DNA of 29,654 nucleotides. Origin: an uncultured Actinomycetes bacterium (GTDB lineage Bacteria > Actinomycetota > Actinomycetes > S36-B12 > UBA5976). Shown here piece after piece: positions 16,993-24,825 of the stretch (position 1 is the stretch's first letter; each line of letters starts with the position of its first letter). The stretch spans positions 1-29,654 of the forward strand of contig CAJBBC010000154.1 in NCBI GenBank assembly GCA_903951185.1. The letters are read 5' to 3'. The position numbers and the translations under genes are program-made. The notes beneath the pieces are model-generated. The model saw only the letters and a list, made by a program, of their open reading frames with translations. It ran no database searches and was not told the origin of the DNA.

Positions 16993-17610
16993 GTGAAGTT
17001 GCGAATTTTGGTAATAGCTAGCGCAGTATTACTTACTGCAAGTTGTTCATTTGCAGACAAAGCCGGCGCAGCAGCTGTGGTTGGCGGTACTGAAATTCCG
17101 TCCAGTCAGGTTACGTCGCAAGTTAATGAAGTTCGGATTGAAATCGAAAATACTTCGCCTGAGCTTTTACAAGATATTCCAGGAATGGCCCAACTAAGCC
17201 AAATGATTATTGATCGCTTAGTGCTGGAAGAAGTCCTAACTTATGCAGTAAATGAAATGGGAATTAAAGTCTCGGATGCACAAGTTGCACAGTACCGCGA
17301 CGCAGTATTTCGCAATTATGGCGAAGCTGAAGTGAAAGCACAGTTGGCCTCGCGAAATGGTTTAGCCTCGGCCTATGTCGATCAGTTTATGTATGACTTG
17401 TTAGTTCAGCGCGCAATTATGGATCAACTAACACCAGGTATGACTGAAGAAATTCAAGCTGCCGCCCTTTATAAATACTTATCCGGAATTATCACCGAAC
17501 AAGGTGTTGAAGTTTCGCCACGTTATGGCACTTGGAATATCGAAACTTTACAAACAGCTGCTGGTGAAAATTACCTATCAACAACTACCCCAGTTGAAGT
17601 AATTCAGTAA
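16993..17610 (+). CDS. SurA N-terminal-like lipoprotein without PPIase domain
   Basis: A 205-residue predicted lipoprotein or secreted chaperone-like protein. A signal peptide (1-18) ends in LLTASC, a plausible though non-canonical lipobox with Cys18. The remainder is mostly helical and resembles the SurA/PrsA N-terminal chaperone region (GTEIPSSQVTSQVNEV, IDRLVLEEVLTYAVNEMG, SDAQVAQY), ending in a WNIET segment. No parvulin peptidyl-prolyl isomerase domain is present. GGAGGT at 16983-16988 lies 4 bases before the GTG start. It lies between mfd and mazG, near where mycobacteria carry the lipoprotein LpqU; whether the two share function is unclear. Confidence 0.75.
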   Translation: MKLRILVIASAVLLTASCSFADKAGAAAVVGGTEIPSSQVTSQVNEVRIEIENTSPELLQDIPGMAQLSQMIIDRLVLEEVLTYAVNEMGIKVSDAQVAQYRDAVFRNYGEAEVKAQLASRNGLASAYVDQFMYDLLVQRAIMDQLTPGMTEEIQAAALYKYLSGIITEQGVEVSPRYGTWNIETLQTAAGENYLSTTTPVEVIQ

Positions 17611-17616
17611 GAGCAA

Positions 17617-18276
17617 ATGACAAATCCAGTCGAACGGCTAGTCCAAGTAATGGATCAGTTGCGTTCTCCGGGTGGATGTCCATGGGATGCCGAACAAACT
17701 CACCAGAGCCTGGCAAATTACCTACTTGAAGAAACTTATGAAGCACTTGAAGCTATGGATAGTGGCGACTTGGTTGATTTACGTGAAGAACTGGGTGATC
17801 TGTTATTACAAATAGTTTTTCATGCTCGGATTGCACAAGAACAAGATAAAAACTTTGATTTGAATTCGATTGCCCAAGGTGTGGTGGATAAATTAATCCG
17901 TCGCCACCCACACGTATTTGATGGGCTTGAAATAAATTCAACTGAAGAGCTCGAAGCTAATTGGGCAAATATTAAGTCATCAGAAAAATCCAGAGAATCT
18001 GTGACTGACGGAGTACCAATTGCGATGCCCGCTTTACAACTGGCTACCCAATTGAGTTACCGGGCAAGAGATAACGAGATCAAATCAGTTTCACCTGATT
18101 TGGTTTTGGCAGTAAGTGAGTTAGTCGGCGAAGTTTCACCCGAAGCCATTGCACAAATATTGCTGGCCACAGTAGAACTAGCTAGAAGTGCTGACTTAGA
18201 TGCTGAATCAGTTTTAAGGGCGGAAACTATGCGTTTTCGTAAAGCCATTCGGATATCCGAAGGTTTAACTGATTAG
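17617..18276 (+). CDS. mazG: MazG nucleoside triphosphate pyrophosphohydrolase
   Basis: Hydrolyses (often aberrant) nucleoside triphosphates to monophosphates and pyrophosphate. The N-terminal MazG domain (about 5-115) begins with LRSPGGCPWDAEQTHQSL and carries the magnesium motif EETYE...EELGD, then RRHPHVF. The region after about 130 (LQLATQLSYRARD) is the start of a second MazG-like domain, but at 219 residues that domain is shorter than in E. coli (263) and lacks a clear second metal motif. The start is 6 bases after the preceding lipoprotein gene, so they are cotranscribed. Confidence 0.93.
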   Translation: MTNPVERLVQVMDQLRSPGGCPWDAEQTHQSLANYLLEETYEALEAMDSGDLVDLREELGDLLLQIVFHARIAQEQDKNFDLNSIAQGVVDKLIRRHPHVFDGLEINSTEELEANWANIKSSEKSRESVTDGVPIAMPALQLATQLSYRARDNEIKSVSPDLVLAVSELVGEVSPEAIAQILLATVELARSADLDAESVLRAETMRFRKAIRISEGLTD

Positions 18277-18323
18277 TTCTACGCTTTTAGTTCTGGACTT
18301 ATTTAATGGCTAAGCGGACTAGA

Positions 18324-18354
18324 TAGAATTTAAGGACTGTTAACTGGTTAACCA
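18324..18354 (+). promoter_or_regulatory. eno promoter -10 with tandem GTTAAC motifs downstream
   Basis: TAGAAT at 18324-18329 is a good TANNNT -10, giving a transcript start near 18336 and a leader of about 43 bases. Directly after it lie two copies of the palindrome GTTAAC (18339-18344 and 18347-18352), spaced by 8 bases. This is a plausible binding site overlapping the transcription start, but the motif is short and AT-rich. No strong -35 hexamer is seen. Confidence 0.4.
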
Positions 18355-18378
18355 ATTTCAACTACTGGGAGTAATTAC

Positions 18379-19656
18379 GTGTCTAGTATTAGCGATGTTC
18401 GTGCTCGAGAAATTTTAGATTCTCGTGGAAACCCAACTGTTGAAGTTGAAGTGATTTTGGATGACGACAGCGTTGGTCGCGCTGCAGTACCGTCAGGCGC
18501 CTCAACTGGAGCATTTGAAGCAGTCGAATTACGCGATGGTGGAAAGCGCTACTTAGGTAAAGGAGTCGAAAAAGCTGTTCGAGCAGTCGAAGATTTAATC
18601 TTGCCGGAGATCCTTGGCTTTGATGCAACTGAACAGCGACTTATTGATCAAACAATGATTGATCTCGATGGCACACCAAATAAAGCTAAGTTAGGTGCAA
18701 ATGCAATTCTGGGCGTCTCACTAGCCGCCGCAAAAGCTGCTGCAGTTTCAGCAAACTTGCCACTGTACAGATACCTTGGCGGACCAAATGCATATTTATT
18801 GCCGGTGCCAATGATGAACATTATTAATGGTGGTGCCCATGCTGACAGTGACGTGGACTTCCAAGAATTTATGATTGCGCCAATTGGTGCACCAACTTTT
18901 GCAGATGCACTACGTACTGGTGCTGAGGTTTATCACACACTTAAAGGTGTCCTAAAAGCCAAGGGTTATTCCACTGGACTTGGTGATGAGGGTGGGTTTG
19001 CGCCGAATTTACCGAGTAACCGCGCTGCCTTGGAATTAATTTCAGAAGCGATTGAAAAAGCTGGTTTCAAAATTGGTAGCGAAGTTGCATTGGCTATGGA
19101 TGTGGCTGCTTCGGAATTTTTCAAAGATGGTAAATATCATGTTGAAGGCAAAGTTAAAACAACCGATGAAATGATCGAGTTTTATAGCAAAATGGTTTCA
19201 GATTTCCCGATTGTGTCGATTGAGGATCCACTTGCTGAAGATGATTGGGACGCTTGGATTAAATTCACTGCAGCGCTAGGTGAGCGAATCCAAATTGTTG
19301 GTGATGATCACTTTGTCACCAACACCCAGCGAATTGAACGCGGTATTGAATTAAAGTCTGCAAATGCCCTTTTAGTTAAAGTAAATCAAATTGGTTCATT
19401 AACAGAAACAGCTGAATCAGTGGAAATGTCACATCGAGCTGGCTTTAAAACAATGATGAGTCATCGCTCAGGTGAAACTGAGGACACCACAATTGCAGAC
19501 CTGGCCGTTGCATTTAATTGCGGTCAAATTAAAAGTGGTGCGCCAGCTAGATCTGATCGAGTTGCTAAATACAACCAGTTACTTCGTATTGAAGAAGATC
19601 TAGATGATGCGGCCAAATACGCTGGCCGCGATGCATTCCCTCGTTTTAAGGGCTAG
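18379..19656 (+). CDS. eno: Enolase
   Basis: Interconverts 2-phosphoglycerate and phosphoenolpyruvate in glycolysis and gluconeogenesis. Family landmarks include AREILDSRGNPTVEVEV at the N-terminus, FQEFMIAPIGA, the lid region GLGDEGGFAPN, the magnesium residues in AMDVAASEF, SIEDPLAEDDW and VGDDHFVTN, the catalytic lysine in LLVKVNQIGSLTET, and MSHRSGETEDTTIADLAV. Its 425 residues match bacterial enolases. GGGAGT (18367-18372) sits 6 bases before the GTG start. It has its own promoter within the mazG-eno spacer and leads the eno-ftsB-DUF501-ppx group. Confidence 0.98.
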   Translation: MSSISDVRAREILDSRGNPTVEVEVILDDDSVGRAAVPSGASTGAFEAVELRDGGKRYLGKGVEKAVRAVEDLILPEILGFDATEQRLIDQTMIDLDGTPNKAKLGANAILGVSLAAAKAAAVSANLPLYRYLGGPNAYLLPVPMMNIINGGAHADSDVDFQEFMIAPIGAPTFADALRTGAEVYHTLKGVLKAKGYSTGLGDEGGFAPNLPSNRAALELISEAIEKAGFKIGSEVALAMDVAASEFFKDGKYHVEGKVKTTDEMIEFYSKMVSDFPIVSIEDPLAEDDWDAWIKFTAALGERIQIVGDDHFVTNTQRIERGIELKSANALLVKVNQIGSLTETAESVEMSHRAGFKTMMSHRSGETEDTTIADLAVAFNCGQIKSGAPARSDRVAKYNQLLRIEEDLDDAAKYAGRDAFPRFKG

Positions 19657-19675
19657 TTAAGGCAGACTGTATTAC

Positions 19676-20107
19676 GTGGCCAAAGCAATTAAATTTAACG
19701 GTCGCGCATTTGCCTTCGTCGGAACTTGCTTTCTGGTTGTGCTAATGCTCGCGGTCCCAATACGTTCATTACTAAATGAACGTCGTGAAATTGCTGCGCT
19801 TGAATTAAAAGTTATATCCCAACAAGCACAAATTGATGACTTAAGTAATCGAAAAGCAAGGTTTGCAGATCCAGCCTACGTAGCAACTTTGGCCAGATCG
19901 CGCCTTAATTATGTTTTTCCGGGTGAAGTTGGCTTCATAGTTTTAGATGATGAAACTACTACAGCCATCAACACTGTCCCAGGTGCACTAGTTCCAAATG
20001 ACGATTCAGCTTGGTACTCAAAGTTGTGGAGTAGTACTCGACTTGCCGACAATCCTCCGGAAGCTAATGATCCATTAGTTGTTCAGAGTGAAGATATGCC
20101 GCAATAG
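19676..20107 (+). CDS. FtsB/DivIC-family septum formation protein
   Basis: A bitopic membrane protein of the divisome: short cytoplasmic N-terminus, one transmembrane helix (about 11-30), then an external coiled coil (NERREIAALELKVISQQAQID, about 36-56) followed by YVATLARSRLNYVFPGEVGFIVL, the conserved end of the family. FtsB/DivIC works with FtsL and FtsQ to activate septal wall synthesis. The tail after about residue 100 is low in conservation and polar. At 143 residues it is shorter than the M. tuberculosis homologue Rv1024. The start is GTG, 19 bases after eno. Position after eno and before DUF501 is the standard actinobacterial arrangement. Confidence 0.88.
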   Translation: MAKAIKFNGRAFAFVGTCFLVVLMLAVPIRSLLNERREIAALELKVISQQAQIDDLSNRKARFADPAYVATLARSRLNYVFPGEVGFIVLDDETTTAINTVPGALVPNDDSAWYSKLWSSTRLADNPPEANDPLVVQSEDMPQ

Positions 20108-20114
20108 GTTCAAC

Positions 20115-20600
20115 TTGTTAAACCCTGAAGATCACTTTGCTGTTTCTGCCCAACTCAATCGTGAACCTCGTGGCGCAATTAGTGTTGGACATCGTTGTGG
20201 TTGCGGCGCTCCAGATGTAGTAAAAACCACACCTCGGTTGGATGATGGCACACCGTTTCCAACTATGTTCTACTTAACTTGTCCGCGGGCGGCTGCTTAC
20301 ATTGGCACCCTTGAAGCCGAAGGCGTGATGAAACAATTACAAGATGAATTAGAAACTGATCCCGAGTTAGCTAAGCAGTACGCCAAAGCACATGAACTTT
20401 ATTTAGCCGAGCGCGAAGCAATTGAGTATGTTGAAGAAATTGCTGGAATAACTGCAGGTGGAATGCCAACTCGAGTTAAATGTTTACACGTACTAGCCGC
20501 GCATGCGCTTGCCGCCGGACCCGGAGTAAATCCGCTTGGTGACAAAGTTTTAGAAATGTTAAAAGACTGGGCTAAACCTGGCCCTTGTTGGAAGGATTAA
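20115..20600 (+). CDS. DUF501 family protein
   Basis: A conserved actinobacterial protein of unknown biochemical function, always found near eno, ftsB and ppx (Rv1025 in M. tuberculosis, about 155 residues). The signature is SVGHRCGCGAPDVVKTTPRL followed by FYLTCPRAAAYIGTLEAEG; the Cys-x-Cys pair and the later Cys might hold a metal. The open frame begins at a TTG at 20079 inside the preceding gene, but TTG 20115 is preferred: AGG lies six bases upstream, it avoids the overlap, and it gives 161 residues, close to the family length. ppx starts 2 bases after its stop. Confidence 0.88.
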   Translation: MLNPEDHFAVSAQLNREPRGAISVGHRCGCGAPDVVKTTPRLDDGTPFPTMFYLTCPRAAAYIGTLEAEGVMKQLQDELETDPELAKQYAKAHELYLAEREAIEYVEEIAGITAGGMPTRVKCLHVLAAHALAAGPGVNPLGDKVLEMLKDWAKPGPCWKD

Positions 20601-20602
20601 TT

Positions 20603-21526
20603 GTGCGGGTAGCAGCAATTGATTGTGGAACAAACTCTATTCGATTATTAATAGCCGATATCGAAAACGGAACTCTAACCGATGTCACTAGGCAAATGAT
20701 TGTGGTCCGACTCGGTGAAGGAGTGGACAAAACTGGTGAATTTTCGCAAGCTGCCCTTGACCGTACTTTTGCGGCTACAGATGAATATGCAAAATTGATT
20801 TCTCAACATAAGCCGGAAAAAGTCAGATTTGTCGCAACTAGTGCCAGCCGCGATGTTTCCAATCGAGAAGTTTTTGTAGCTGGAATTAAATCAAGACTTG
20901 GGATTGAGCCAAATGTGATTAGTGGCGACGAAGAAGCTCGGCTTTCATTTTTGGGGGCGACCGCTGATTTAGTTAATAATCCAGATGCACCAGCAACACC
21001 ATATTTAGTCGTTGACATTGGCGGCGGTTCAACGGAATTTGTGTTGGGAACTAATGCTCCCGAGCAAGCTTTAAGTACTAATGTTGGCTGCGTTCGAATG
21101 ACTGAGCGACATTTAATTGGAGATCCACCAACTGCTCAGCAAATTGCCGGTGCAACAAAAGATATCGATGAAGCAATTGATCAAGCTGCCAAAGTTGTGC
21201 AGTTAAGTGATGCAAGAAGCTTGATTGGTCTGGCTGGATCAGTTACTACTGTGGCCGCACTAGCACTGAACTTGAGCGAATATAAATCTGAAGTGATACA
21301 TGGAAGTCGAATTTCCGCAGATCAAGTTCATAAAGTTGCCACCGACCTATTGGCTATGCCACGGGCACAGCGTGCAGAACTTGGACCAATGCATCCAGGT
21401 CGAATTGATGTAATTGGCGGTGGGGCATTGGTGCTTGATCGGATTATGCAAAAGACGGGGATCACTGAAGTTGTCGTTTCAGAACGCGACATTTTGGACG
21501 GCATTGCTCGCGATTTAGCTAAATAG
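20603..21526 (+). CDS. ppx: Ppx/GppA-family exopolyphosphatase
   Basis: Actin-fold phosphatase that hydrolyses polyphosphate or pppGpp; the position after DUF501 matches Rv1026 (ppx2). Motifs are AAIDCGTNSIRLLIADI (phosphate loop 1), VATSASRDVSN, ISGDEEARLSFLGA and LVVDIGGGSTEFVLG (phosphate loop 2), then GLAGSVTTVAALAL and DVIGGGALVLDRI. With 307 residues it is the short two-domain form without the C-terminal HD-like domain of E. coli Ppx. An in-frame TTG exists at 20585 inside the DUF501 gene, but GTG 20603 is favoured because GAAGGA at 20591-20596 is 6 bases upstream and the protein then starts right at the family's first strand. Confidence 0.92.
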   Translation: MRVAAIDCGTNSIRLLIADIENGTLTDVTRQMIVVRLGEGVDKTGEFSQAALDRTFAATDEYAKLISQHKPEKVRFVATSASRDVSNREVFVAGIKSRLGIEPNVISGDEEARLSFLGATADLVNNPDAPATPYLVVDIGGGSTEFVLGTNAPEQALSTNVGCVRMTERHLIGDPPTAQQIAGATKDIDEAIDQAAKVVQLSDARSLIGLAGSVTTVAALALNLSEYKSEVIHGSRISADQVHKVATDLLAMPRAQRAELGPMHPGRIDVIGGGALVLDRIMQKTGITEVVVSERDILDGIARDLAK

Positions 21527-21594
21527 GTCTACGTCTAATAATCTAGAGGTCTGCAAAATTACTAATTAGTTAATTCTGAAGTGATTTAGCAATT

Positions 21595-21670
21595 GCCCCT
21601 GTAGTCCAATGGCAGAGACAAACGACTTAAAATCGTTACAGTGTCGGTTCGAATCCGACCAGGGGTACCA
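21595..21670 (+). tRNA. tRNA with anticodon TAA (leucine by anticodon), short variable loop
   Basis: A complete cloverleaf of 73 bases plus encoded CCA (21668-21670). Acceptor 21595-21601 pairs with 21660-21666; discriminator is A21667. The D stem is GTC/GAC. The anticodon stem AACGA/TCGTT (21621-21625, 21633-21637) encloses CTTAAAA, putting TAA at 21628-21630. The T stem GTCGG/CCGAC encloses TTCGAAT. The variable region is only 5 bases (21638-21642), whereas bacterial tRNA-Leu normally carries a long class II arm. By anticodon it should read UUA, a codon used heavily here. It lies between ppx and msrA. Confidence 0.88.
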
Positions 21671-21713
21671 AGAAAGCTACCGGCCTTCTTAGTCAGACTG
21701 AAACGAGAAGTTA

Positions 21714-22289
21714 ATGACTGAGCAACATCTCATCTTTGGCACCGACATTCGCGGTCCATTTCCAGCTGGATCGCAATCGATCTATCTAGGGATGGGTTGT
21801 TTTTGGGGAGCCGAGAAAAAACTTTGGGTAGCGCCGGGTGTACTTAACACTGCAGTTGGTTACATGGGTGGACATAGCGCTAATCCGCTTTACCCAGAAG
21901 TATGTACTGGAACAACTGGCCATGCCGAAACAGTTTTAGTTGTATTTGATCCAGCAGTTACGTCGGCCTATAACATTTTAAAAATCTTTTGGGAAAATCA
22001 TGATCCAACTCAAGGTAACCGCCAAGGTAATGACATCGGTACGCAGTACCGAAGTGCCATTTATTGGACTAACCCAGAATTAGAAAAAATCTCACGCGAA
22101 ACAGCGAAACTTTATAACGATGTTTTAGTTAGTAAAGGATTTGATCCAGTTACTACTGAGCTTGATACTGCCCAAGGTAAAACGTTTTGGTATGCCGAGG
22201 AATATCACCAGCAGTATTTAATTAAAAACCCTAATGGCTATGACTGCCATGCTCACACGGGAATTGATTTACCAGCCTTAACTAACTAA
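21714..22289 (+). CDS. msrA: MsrA, peptide methionine-(S)-S-oxide reductase
   Basis: Repairs oxidised methionine in proteins, reducing the S epimer of methionine sulfoxide. The catalytic motif GCFWGAE with Cys29 is intact, followed by VGYMGG, HAETVLVVFDP, WENHDPTQGNRQGNDIGTQYRS and AEEYHQQYL, the typical MsrA sequence. It is 191 residues, with a short N-terminal extension (FGTDIRGPFPAGSQSIYLG) as in other actinobacterial and E. coli-like forms. No fused MsrB is present. It follows the tRNA gene by 43 bases. Its last 12 bases overlap the convergent MFS transporter gene. Confidence 0.96.
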   Translation: MTEQHLIFGTDIRGPFPAGSQSIYLGMGCFWGAEKKLWVAPGVLNTAVGYMGGHSANPLYPEVCTGTTGHAETVLVVFDPAVTSAYNILKIFWENHDPTQGNRQGNDIGTQYRSAIYWTNPELEKISRETAKLYNDVLVSKGFDPVTTELDTAQGKTFWYAEEYHQQYLIKNPNGYDCHAHTGIDLPALTN

Positions 22290-23501
22290 TTTTTTTGAAT
22301 TAGGCATTGTGCTTGTCACGATCGTTGAAATAACCACAATTACAAACGCCAAGATAAATGGTGCGGTATAGCCACCGGTTAAGTCGTGTAGCGCACCAAG
22401 GATCAGCGGTCCTACAACAGCGCCAAAGTCATTTGTCATTTGGTAACTAGCCACCACTGGTCCACCGCGCCTTTCACCAACAATGTCACCAATAGTTGCA
22501 GACGGACCCGCAGTTAAGAATGCTGCAGCAGCGCCCATCAAAGCCATCGAAACAAAGTAGATCAACTTGCTTTCATTAATGATTATGAATAGTAAGCCCA
22601 CTATTAATAGGAACGAACCAACTAACATGGCTGCTTTACGACTACTTAAGTCACTGACCCGACCAGCCGGCCAGAGCATTAAAGCTTGAGTTATTGCAGC
22701 AACTAAGAAACCTAAGCTTGCTAATCGTGGGTCCCCGTTTAGAACTTCGATTACAAAAAGTGGAATTAGGGCAACCCGTAAACCAAATGATGAAAAACCA
22801 TTGGCTAAGTTCGCCACCATTGCCGCCCAATAACTTCGCAGTTTCATTGCTTGAGCAACTGGCATAGTTTCGCTATTTGATTTTGAATCGTTTATTGAAG
22901 GTTTACCCAGACCTTTGGGTAAAGCGAAGTATGCAGTGAAAGCCGCCAGAACTAAAGTGCCGGCATAAATAAAGAATGGCGCCCGAATATTTGTGTTAAC
23001 AATTAATCCGCCGATTGCGGGCCCGGCCAGACTACCCAGTAAGAAACCACCTTGATATGTGGAACTTGCTCGACCTCGTTTGTCACTATCTACACTTCGC
23101 ATTAGTAGTGACATAGATGAAATGGAAAACATGACTGAACCAAGTCCACCCATTCCGCGCAGCACAAGTAATTGCGTAAAAGTTTGCGATAACCCAGCTA
23201 ACAGTGTTGAAATTGCCACAATACTTAAGCCGATCCAAAGGATTAAGCGCTCACCAAAAATATTTACTAGCCGTCCACCCGGGGTAGCGGCGATAAGTCG
23301 CATCGCAGCAAAAACACTTACTACTGTGGTGGCAGCAAAAGTGGTTACCCCAAACGACTTGGCAAATACTGGAATAATTGGGACAACCATCCCATAACCA
23401 AGGGCAACAAAGAATGCAACCGTTGTTAGGACTACAACTTCACGGGGAAATTCTTGAAAATACGTTTTAGCTAACTTTTTCCCAGTCGAGCGCATTTTCA
23501 A
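22278..23501 (-). CDS. Major facilitator superfamily transporter
   Basis: A 407-residue inner-membrane transporter with about 12 transmembrane helices. The early segment VALGYGMVVPIIPVFAKSFG and the later FLLGSLAGPAIGGLIV resemble drug:H+ antiporter-type exporters, and RLVNIFGERLILWIGL stands where the MFS loop 2-3 motif is expected. A hydrophilic central loop (about 195-218) separates the two halves. The substrate is unknown. The frame opens with TTG at 23501, 3 bases after the ilvA stop; ATG two codons later (23495) is the alternative start. It is cotranscribed with ilvA, which might mean amino-acid or metabolite export, but that is a guess. Confidence 0.88.
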   Translation of the reverse strand: MKMRSTGKKLAKTYFQEFPREVVVLTTVAFFVALGYGMVVPIIPVFAKSFGVTTFAATTVVSVFAAMRLIAATPGGRLVNIFGERLILWIGLSIVAISTLLAGLSQTFTQLLVLRGMGGLGSVMFSISSMSLLMRSVDSDKRGRASSTYQGGFLLGSLAGPAIGGLIVNTNIRAPFFIYAGTLVLAAFTAYFALPKGLGKPSINDSKSNSETMPVAQAMKLRSYWAAMVANLANGFSSFGLRVALIPLFVIEVLNGDPRLASLGFLVAAITQALMLWPAGRVSDLSSRKAAMLVGSFLLIVGLLFIIINESKLIYFVSMALMGAAAAFLTAGPSATIGDIVGERRGGPVVASYQMTNDFGAVVGPLILGALHDLTGGYTAPFILAFVIVVISTIVTSTMPNSKKLVS

Positions 23502-23504
23502 GGC

Positions 23505-24716
23505 TTAGAAGCTATCAATTATTTGAAAACCACTGTTTACTAAATTTTGTAACACAGCTTCACGATGATCAAAGCCACGTGTTTCTAGTTCTAAGTCCAC
23601 ATCTACTTCGCTAACAGCAAGAGTTGGATCAATTCGACTATGCGCGACATGAACTACGTTTGCCCCCGTTTTGCCAACGGCAGTCAGTAAGTTTGCTAGA
23701 GATCCTGGCAAGTCTGGAATCCGAACTTGCAGAGTGTAGAAACGGCCAGCATAAGCTAAACCGCTGCGCATAACTTTACTTAATAAGAGTGGATCAATAT
23801 TTCCACCTGAAATAGTGGCCACAACTGGACCTTCAAATGAATCAGGATCATCAAGTACTGCAGCCACAGCTGCTATTCCGGCTGCTTCAGCCATAACTTT
23901 GCTGCGCTCAAGGGTTAGTAATAATGCTCGAGACAATGACTCTTCGCTCACTACGCGCACTTCATCCACATAAGTTTTTATTAGTTCAAATGGAATGTCA
24001 CCTGGTCGGCCAACTGCTATACCGTCAGCCATCGTTGCCATACTGGCAAGTTTTTGTGGTGAACCTGCCGCAAGTGATGGGGGATAAGCAGCAGCTTCTT
24101 TAGCTTGAACACCAATTACTTTTACATCGGGGCGAAGTGTTTTAATCGCAAGTGCGCTACCAGCTAATAAACCTCCGCCACCTAAACAAACAACAGCTGT
24201 TTTAATGTCAGGATTCTGCGCCAAAATTTCAAGACCCAAAGTTCCTTGGCCTGCAACAATATGTTCGTGATCAAATGGGTGAATGAAAATAGCTCCAGTA
24301 GTTTTTGAAAATTCACTGGCTGCCTCGAGAGCTTCATCAATAGTTGCGCCATGAAAATGCACATCAGCACCGTAACCACGTGTTGCTTCAAGTTTTGGAA
24401 TTGGTGCACCATGCGGCATAAAAATAGTTGCTTTGATGCCCAGCAGTTGTGCAGCTAACGCCACACCCTGAGCGTGGTTACCCGCACTTGCGGCAACGAC
24501 GCCTTTAGCTCGGTCTTCAGCAGATAAGCGGGAGATTCGATTGTAAGCACCGCGAATTTTAAAGGATCCAGCTCGCTGTAAGTTTTCACATTTCAAGCGC
24601 AGGTCAAGGCCATATATTTTCTTACTCCACCCAGCTGGGATAGTTGGCGTTTCACGAATTATTGGCTTAAGTAATTCGGCCGCCGAGTAAATGTCCTCGA
24701 TTGTCACTGGATTCAT
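23505..24716 (-). CDS. ilvA: Threonine ammonia-lyase (threonine dehydratase)
   Basis: PLP enzyme that deaminates threonine to 2-oxobutanoate, the first step of isoleucine synthesis. The PLP lysine lies in AGSFKIRGAYNR (Lys53), the glycine-rich phosphate loop is CLGGGGLLAG near 173-182, and SAGNHAQGVA and ISGGNIDP are typical. Residues from about 325 form one ACT-like regulatory domain (YTLQVRIPDLPGSLANLL). At 403 residues with a single ACT domain it resembles actinobacterial IlvA and the short or catabolic-type enzymes, not the two-ACT E. coli biosynthetic form. It leads the minus-strand pair ilvA-MFS and is divergent from the ABC exporter. Confidence 0.94.
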   Translation of the reverse strand: MNPVTIEDIYSAAELLKPIIRETPTIPAGWSKKIYGLDLRLKCENLQRAGSFKIRGAYNRISRLSAEDRAKGVVAASAGNHAQGVALAAQLLGIKATIFMPHGAPIPKLEATRGYGADVHFHGATIDEALEAASEFSKTTGAIFIHPFDHEHIVAGQGTLGLEILAQNPDIKTAVVCLGGGGLLAGSALAIKTLRPDVKVIGVQAKEAAAYPPSLAAGSPQKLASMATMADGIAVGRPGDIPFELIKTYVDEVRVVSEESLSRALLLTLERSKVMAEAAGIAAVAAVLDDPDSFEGPVVATISGGNIDPLLLSKVMRSGLAYAGRFYTLQVRIPDLPGSLANLLTAVGKTGANVVHVAHSRIDPTLAVSEVDVDLELETRGFDHREAVLQNLVNSGFQIIDSF

Positions 24717-24825
24717 CTGTATATCGTGGCACGGAGCCCGCCTAACAACAAATGGCCATGATGTGGAATTACAAATATGGCAACAAATGGTATTTTTGGA
24801 TGGCTAAATAGAGAATTGTGAGTTT
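24717..24825. promoter_or_regulatory. Divergent ilvA / drrAB-type promoter region with 10-bp direct repeat
   Basis: This 109-base spacer separates ilvA (minus) from the ABC exporter (plus). The decamer CAACAAATGG occurs twice, at 24746-24755 and 24781-24790, 35 bases apart. A possible plus-strand promoter is ATTACA (24768-24773), 17 bases, then TATTTT (24791-24796), with the second repeat copy falling between the two hexamers. This suggests a regulator site, but no regulator is identified. Confidence 0.35.

Noticed and set aside
20079..20114. Extension of the DUF501 gene back to TTG 20079
   Set aside because: The added residues come from the ftsB-like gene in another frame; TTG 20115 has an AGG site upstream and fits the family length.
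21670..21690. Terminator after the UAA-anticodon tRNA (AAGAA...TTCTT)
   Set aside because: Only five AT-rich pairs with an adjacent mismatch; it is unlikely to be stable.
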